Source of the DNA: Gamsiella multidivaricata
Taxonomy: Eukaryota; Mortierellomycota; Mortierellomycetes; Mortierellales; Mortierellaceae
DNA length: 64,000 nucleotides
Direction of reading: 5' to 3'
Assembly: GCF_025024155.1 (NCBI RefSeq)
Contig: NW_026251770.1
Span: 1 to 64,000, forward strand
Shown here piece by piece: positions 58,284 to 64,000 of this stretch (positions within the stretch are counted from its first letter, which is position 1; the number at the start of each line of letters is the position of its first letter). Made by a program: the position numbers and the translations under genes. Below the pieces are notes generated by a model. The model was not told where the DNA came from. It ran no database searches and worked only from the letters and a program-made list of their open reading frames with translations.

Positions 58284-58922
58284 ATGGCCCGCATCTTGAC
58301 CACCTTGCTCGCCCTCTCATCTCTTGTGCTCTCCACTATCTCTGCCCAAGTGACCTCCGCCTACCTCCCCTCCAAAGCCGTCGCCCCCGTCATGAACTGT
58401 ACCATCGCCACCCCCATAACCGTCCTCCGAACCGGGCAACCTTACCTCGTCCAGTTCTCCGGCTGTCGTGGCAACGGCCGCCGCGACACCATCCGACTAC
58501 GCTACGGCAATCCGACCAACCTCTTCATAGAACGCGTCCCCGCCTGTGTGAATGTCGACTTCGCCACCGGACACTGTGTCTTCACACCCACCCGTCCGGG
58601 CGTCGGATTCGTCTTCTCGGCAATCGACGGGTCTGGAGTGCCGACATACAGCGGGCCCTTCACCGTTGTTGCAGCTTCGACCCCCTCCTCCGCCGCCGTG
58701 ACTACTGCACCCGCTACCGGTGCTGTGCCTGTGGCTCAAAGACTGACTAGTCCGACGTCGGCACCTATCCGATCTGGTCCCGCGCTGATGTCAACGAGTG
58801 CGACGACTTTGGAGGCTGAAACGGTTACTGCCCCCCGAGGTACTCAGCCGATGGGAACGACATACAAGACGGTCAAGCCTCAGCCGGGGAAGAAGCGGAT
58901 GGTGTATGACTTTGTTGTGTAG
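58284..58922 (+). CDS. Small secreted protein of unknown function
   Basis: 212 residues in one exon. The ATG at 58284 begins a clear signal peptide (MARILTTLLALSSLVLSTISA, cleaved near residue 21). The frame is open further upstream only through the hexanucleotide repeat, which would encode poly-Thr. The mature part has four Cys (NCT, SGC, PAC, GHC), likely two disulfides, in a beta-rich domain (VLRTGQPYLVQFSGC, CVFTPTRPGVGFVFSA, YSGPFTVV). A Ser/Thr/Ala/Pro-rich tail of about 80 residues without a clear GPI signal follows. The pattern resembles Ser-Thr-rich fungal cell-surface proteins. No enzyme motif. A decayed paralog is at 57039-57340. Confidence 0.85.
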   Translation: MARILTTLLALSSLVLSTISAQVTSAYLPSKAVAPVMNCTIATPITVLRTGQPYLVQFSGCRGNGRRDTIRLRYGNPTNLFIERVPACVNVDFATGHCVFTPTRPGVGFVFSAIDGSGVPTYSGPFTVVAASTPSSAAVTTAPATGAVPVAQRLTSPTSAPIRSGPALMSTSATTLEAETVTAPRGTQPMGTTYKTVKPQPGKKRMVYDFVV

Positions 58923-60931
58923 AAGCTGCGCTAGCTGTTCGTATCCCCAGACCATCTATTACTTTTATATATATAATTTTTGTGCGTTGTGTATATTTTT
59001 CCAAAATATATATGTTGTTGTTTCTAGTAAGTGTGCATAGTAAAGTCGACGGATCAATAAACCAGACGAGACCATGCCCGAAAGATGACACGCGAGGTAG
59101 CCTGGTAAAACCGCGGATATACTTTGCAAAGTGACTACACAGACCTTCAGTGTCATCCAAGAAGGAAAACCTGGGTCGGCTCTCATACGTGTAAGTTGCT
59201 TTTAAAAAGACAAAATTTAATATGAATATATATCCCTTACAACTTCGCATGTTGTCTATCGGATGCACGGCGGTCGTCGTCGGTAGCACGAAAAAAAAAA
59301 AAAAAAAGAAAGACGGTCTTGGATGTCCTTGAGGGAGAGCGAAGGCGGGATAAACCCGAACCGCTTGGGACACGCCCTTTCCTTTCCCTTCCCTTTAAAA
59401 AAGAGCCCGGGCTCAATACAAAAAAAAAACCACAGTGTAACGGAACATCATTTGTGCATTCATATGTCGACTAGACTATATCAGCCAGATGGCTAAATGG
59501 GCACTCCCAAGAGTGCAAGAAGCAGCCGCAATAGATCGAGCCGCAATTTTCACTCACTCGCCGATTACTCTCTCTCTCTCTCTCTCTCTTTGTAAAAAAA
59601 AAAAAAAAAAAAAAAGGTGGTGCAACTTTGTTTTCCTTCCGTATAACATTCCCCAGCTCTCGCGGACGATTATACACACGCACACACACACATATTCATG
59701 GCGCAGCCGGGTAAAAATAGGAGTGAATGTAGCACACGACAACTTCCCCATAAAAATAGCCACAGGGAAGGAAGGAGGGGAATTCTGGAGGGGGGTACGT
59801 CGCTGGGTGATACAAAAGTCCATTCGCACAATTCTAGCCGATTTGGGACAGCGTGCATGATAGTCCTGAGAGCAGTGAAATAATTGTCTGAAGTCAGAAA
59901 GAGAGCACACTCTTCCTCCGAAAGAGACAAGTTTCGTCTTTGCCATGCTAGAATAGACTGCCTGTCACTTGCTCTCGGCCCTTATCCACAAGAAAGAAAA
60001 AAAAACCCCACGCACGCACGCCCGCCATGCACGCGAGGGTCGTGCATGAGGCTCTGCTACCGTTGTAGAGAGTAACAGCTCCCGATATCTGATCAAAGTA
60101 GGAATACTCTCATCTTTTAGTCCTCCTGATCTGGCGTAAAAGGCTAAAGGTTAGGATTGATCCCTCATTAAAAAGAATAGCGGCCTAACCGATCTATTTC
60201 CGTTAAATGGACAAACGGACGGTGGTGGAGAGACCCACGATCCGTTGTTCCGGAACGGTGGTCATGACCGCGCCGTTTTCAGGACTTAATGAAGATCACT
60301 CAGCTATGCCGCAGACTAGATCTGTCCTGTCCTGCTTGCTAATAACGACTGACAAATGAATGGAGGTAGCATAGCCCTCTGACACACCTATCGAGCGGAC
60401 AAGAAAGGCAGGACCATGTCCATGCGACCTATAAACAGAGTTGGGTGTGCGCGCGCGCATAAGAGCATAAAGGGGGGGAAAGAAATGATAAGTGCATGGG
60501 TGGACATAGCCCAACGATGCAGTCGCATACGCTCGAGGCTGCCCGGGTTTGAATGGAGGGTTTTGCCGGCGGAAACTCTGTCAGGGCGCAGATCCCTCTC
60601 CGCCCCTGTCTTGGGTCGATTATGGGGGGGGGGGGGGGGGGGGGGGAGGTTATTTATATCTGCAGCAGCCGATTGCAGATGTTTCCTCCTGTAATACCAC
60701 GGCGGGTGTTTACGCCCCAGCCCTAATTCATCTTACATCTCACATACCACATAGCACCGCCTATTTTTGGTCAATTCCCCTGTCCCTTTGGGCAGCCCTC
60801 TCCTTTTTGCAACAGTCGTCTTCCTCTGGCTCTCGTCTTCTATAAAACCCTCCTTTCCCGCCCTCTCACACTCACACTCCCATCCTCATCCTCCACCCTC
60901 CGCGACTTCTCTGCTCCCACACAAACTTATA
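58923..60931. other. Long intergenic region with low-complexity tracts; chitin deacetylase promoter
   Basis: No gene recognised. TC and A tracts lie at 59568-59620. A TATA box (TATAAAA, 60841-60847) precedes the chitin deacetylase ATG by about 85 bases, followed by a C/T-rich leader. Confidence 0.5.
60624..60646. repeat. 23-base G homopolymer
   Basis: Uninterrupted run of 23 G about 290 bases upstream of the chitin deacetylase start; such a run can form a G-quadruplex. Confidence 0.9.
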
Positions 60932-62275
60932 ATGCTCGCAAGACTCTCCCTGGTGGCTGCCCTGGTGGCCCTAGCGTCCGCCGCACCCACTGACTCCTCA
61001 TCCACCACCACTGCTGCATCCACAGCCCCAACCGCCGCCCCTCTCCTCCCCCTCCCCGACTTCTCCGGCACCTTCGCCAATGAGTACCCCACACAGGATG
61101 TCGTCGCCCCGACCGACACCCCGCTGGTGAAGCAATGGCTCTCCGAACTGAACCTGACGGACGTCGCCTCTCTCCCCCTCGTCCCCTTCACATCCGGTGG
61201 CGATCCTCAGAACCCTAAAGCGATCCCAGCCGACGCGTGCGACTGGACAGAGACCAATTGTATCAACAAGGACCTGACGGTGTGTCCGCTCGGAGTGTGG
61301 GGGTTGACGTACGATGATGGCCCGACGACGTTCAGTTCACAGCTCTACGATTTCCTAGACAAGACCGAGCAGAAGGCCACGTTGTTCTACATCGGCTCGA
61401 ACGTGATCGAGAACTGGCAGTCCGCTAGGAGAGCCTGTGCGGCAGGACACCATATCGCCGTCCATACCTGGTCTCATAATCCCTCCACTAGTCTGACGAA
61501 CGAGCAGTTTGTGGCGGAGATCAAGTATACGGAACTGGCGATCAAGGAGCTCTGCGGTTTCACGCCAAAGTACTTTCGCGTAAGTTCCACCCCCTCTTCC
61601 CTGTCTTGCTCTTGCTCTTGCTCACACGACAACCACTGACACCGCGTTTTCTAACCATCCGACTTTATATTTCATTATCACCATTATGTTTAACAGCCCC
61701 CCTACGGCGACATCGACAACCGCATCCGCGGCCTGCTCTGGGCCATGGGCTACACATCCGTGATCTGGGACTACGACACCGACGATTGGGAGCTCCCCCC
61801 GGGCGGCGGACCCATGACCCCCGAGGGTGTCGACCAGGAATTCAAAACCTGGATCTCCAATGCCCACAACGACACCACCGGCCACATCACCCTCCAACAC
61901 GAGCTTTACCAGAACACCGTCGACGCCGCCATCAGGAACCTCCCCCAAGTCCAGGCCACCTGGAAGGCCATGCCCGTCTCCGCCTGTATGAACGATGCTA
62001 CCCCTTACAGGGAGACCAACATCACCCTCGCCACCATGGACGGCACCGCTACCACCAGGGTCATCACCGACAGCTCTACCACCACCACCAGCAACGACAC
62101 CCTGCACGGCTCCACTCCTTCAGGAGCCTCCTCCACTGGTACAAACGCAGCTTCTACGGGCGGGAAGGCCGGAAGTTCCAGTGGTTCCATCACCATGCCT
62201 GCTGGCTTCCTCAATCCCCTCGCTGTCCTCGCCACCGCTGCAGCCTTCGCTTTCGGTGGCCAGATGTTGTTTTAA
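60932..62275 (+). CDS. Chitin deacetylase (polysaccharide deacetylase), GPI-type
   Basis: Exons 60932..61579 and 61697..62275 (intron 117 bases, GTAAGT...ACAG) encode 408 residues. Signal peptide about residues 1-19 (ending ASAAP). The NodB fold shows all five motifs: TYDDGP (about residue 126, catalytic base and metal Asp), HTWSH (about 179, metal His pair), FRPPYGD (split by the intron), WDYDTDDW and LQHEL. A Ser/Thr/Gly-rich stretch and a C-terminal hydrophobic tail (NPLAVLATAAAFAFGGQMLF) predict a GPI anchor. The enzyme removes acetyl groups from chitin to give chitosan in the cell wall, a major component in Mucoromycota. Confidence 0.94.
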
Positions 62276-62879
62276 AACAAAAATAAATAAATGAATAGCA
62301 GACATAACCTTATATCCCAACCTAAACCGTAAACGGTTTACAAGTTTTTTATATTTTTTGTTGAAATTACCCGGAAAGAGAGAGGATTTTCTTCTTTTTT
62401 TTACTATAGACTATATAATGCTATAATCTATAAAAATTAAGAAAGACGCCTTGCTGAGTCCAGGCCTCCCTCACCCAGAAGAGTATTATCCGCCGCAACG
62501 CTTGTAAAATCTCTCCTTCTCCTCTTCTTCCTCCCAAAAACTGCTGTTGTCACTGCCTCCCCACTGGGGGCCCCCTGTGCTTGTGGATGATTTGCTTGAA
62601 GCGATGGCAGCAAAGGAGCCGGAGTCTTGCCAGCAGCTAAAATTATTGTTGTCCGATATCGATGCTTGTTTTTCACAGGAATTATAGATGTGCTGACGGG
62701 TACCACCGACACGGTGCTTCTTTCAGCAGGACTTTGAGGCACCCAAACGATCCAAGACCCCCCTTTTGTGTTGTTGGCGACCATCTACTTTTACAACTGC
62801 CCCTGACCTTCTCAATTTAGTTGAAGCTCGCAAGGAATATTGAAGCGTCTTAAAAATGAGATGGCGGTAAAAATTGTGC
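62276..62879. other. Intergenic
   Basis: A/T-rich 3' flank of the chitin deacetylase. A 115-codon minus-strand frame at 62437-62784 has no recognised domain and is not called as a gene. Confidence 0.4.
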
Positions 62880-63545
62880 ATGTTGATTGATCGGAGAGGT
62901 CTCCAATGTGCTGAAGCAGCTCTGCTTTGGTTCGAGTTTCATTTCGGCCTTTGTTGTCACGGAGAGTTCATGGCTCGCCGTCCTGGGTCCATGCCATCAT
63001 GTCCACCACATTAGCAGATTGGATGGGTTTCTTTGTTGAGTGTGCGGGAAATGGTATGGCGCGCTGTCGAGGTGGACATTAATTACAAGGGCCAAACCCC
63101 CATGTTAGTGAGGTTATTGCAAAGCTTCTCGAAGATGCCATCAAACACATCGGCCGTGAAGTGGTCGTTATAGTCGCAATTGCCCGCCATGATACCAGCC
63201 TCTCGAATTTTTCCTTTGGGGACCTCCTTCCATAACCCAGCCCTCATATTCCCTCATCACGATTGGTTACCCCCGAGGCGAGTCTTCCTGATCGCCGGGC
63301 GGATGTATACGCCATCCCTGACGAACCAGGCCTGCAACTGCTTTTTTTACACCTGTTCCACCACACAATGAATGTAGCTAATATAACAAGTAGCGGTTTC
63401 CGACCGGGCTCTGACACAATCTCACCCTTCTTTGGGGCCCCGTCGATTTGTCGCAGCATGGTCGAGGTGGCTGTTCGGTCCGTCCAAAAACACCCGAGAC
63501 AACGTGGTCTGATCTCATCATCCTTGCCAATCATGTTCTTCAAGC
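62880..63545 (-). pseudogene. DDE-superfamily transposase remnant (IS630/Tc1-like)
   Basis: On the minus strand: GKDDEIRPRCLGCFW (about 63530), APKKGEIVSEPGRKP, then GNCDYNDHFTADVFDGIFEK (about 63180-63120), a frame change, VINVHLDSAPYHF (about 63095-63050; the Asp before APYH is the second catalytic Asp of DDE endonucleases) and TKAELLQHI (about 62910), the helical end of the domain. Stops occur between all pieces. Similar weak coding sequence may extend to 63870. No ends or target duplications identified. Confidence 0.55.
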
Positions 63546-64000
63546 AGCGTTCAAGATAGTCGAGTCAATAAGCATCATGTTCTGGCGCACACCTTTTCCC
63601 CAGCAGCGCTAATTGCCCTGAAACAGTGTGCCTTTTTCATCTCATCGCCATCGCCACCAATTATTGCATCCATAGACCTCCCAGCAAACAAAATCGTCAA
63701 TGCCTCCGATGCGACCGCCGTGGTAAGGGTACCAGTATCTCTTATGATGCAATCCCATACACCTCGATGGCCTTGATTTCTGACAGCCATGAAAATCGAA
63801 TCTCTTCAGGGCAATAGTCTCGCTGTATGGTTTGCATATCTGGCGTGCTTGTTGCTTCCTTTGGGTCATGGATCAATGGTACCGCTAAAGCGATGGCTAA
63901 AAGGTCAATAGCGCATTAAGGTAGCAGTAATAGCAGTAGCATACCCACTGTAACCGAGTATTTAACACCGCGCGCATTTATTTTTTTTCATCCCCACAGA
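63546..64000. other. Right edge, unassigned
   Basis: Possibly the 5' part of the decayed transposase (a minus-strand frame at about 63870-63740). Otherwise nothing recognised. Confidence 0.35.

Noticed and set aside
62437..62784. 115-codon minus-strand frame
   Set aside because: No start context, domain or homology to nearby genes; next to a decayed transposase.
1..64000. CRISPR arrays, tRNA, rRNA or LTR retrotransposons
   Set aside because: No regularly spaced repeats, tRNA-like folds, rRNA segments or paired direct LTRs with reverse-transcriptase motifs were seen.

Overview
The window is nuclear DNA of a filamentous fungus. Genes carry short spliceosomal introns (GTAAGT/GTATGT donors, YAG acceptors) and encode eukaryotic ribosomal proteins, a complex I subunit, a chitin deacetylase and a fungal-type cation ATPase. 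A Crinkler-type protein, kelch/single-span membrane proteins and a nuclease/TnpB-like mobile gene together suggest an early-diverging fungus, probably Mortierellomycotina (Mucoromycota). That placement is inference from gene families, not from a search.

1-20.5 kb: a leucine-rich-repeat gene entering from the left edge, then a family of kelch/transmembrane genes with two intact copies (3968-5347, 19017-20456) and two decayed ones (2610-3150, 12888-14472). Between them lies a 2.75 kb near-perfect inverted repeat (5973-8722 and 9374-12139). Each arm carries the same DHA2-type MFS transporter with the same frameshift and the same TAG stop. An intact monocarboxylate-transporter-like gene follows at 16337-18233.

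20.8-30.9 kb: a conserved block on the minus strand. It holds an HAD + 2H phosphoesterase RNA-repair-like protein, a DTWD1-like tRNA acp3U transferase, a possibly N-myristoylated LRR protein, and an NDUFS5-like complex I subunit.

31-38.7 kb: an accessory island made almost entirely of broken genes. It contains a TnpB/Fanzor-like RuvC gene remnant, an XPG/FEN-like nuclease remnant directly upstream on the same strand (apparently one composite gene), a MULE-type transposase remnant, a Crinkler-like gene (ubiquitin-like header, P-loop NTPase, REase-like domain) with one in-frame stop, and a start-less 3' gene fragment.

39-64 kb: housekeeping and surface genes. These are uS9/RPS16 (with a probable GC-AG intron), a mitochondrial protein, an intact DHA2 MFS transporter, eL13/RPL13, a PHO84-like phosphate symporter with CCAAT boxes upstream, an ENA-like P-type ATPase, a small secreted protein with a decayed neighbouring paralog, a GPI-type chitin deacetylase, and a decayed DDE transposase near the right edge.

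Genes are monocistronic, so shared function is loose: several encode transport (phosphate, Na+/K+, drugs, monocarboxylates) and several encode surface or secreted proteins. Exon boundaries were worked out by hand from splice signals and frame continuity. Protein families come from recognised motifs; no database search was run.
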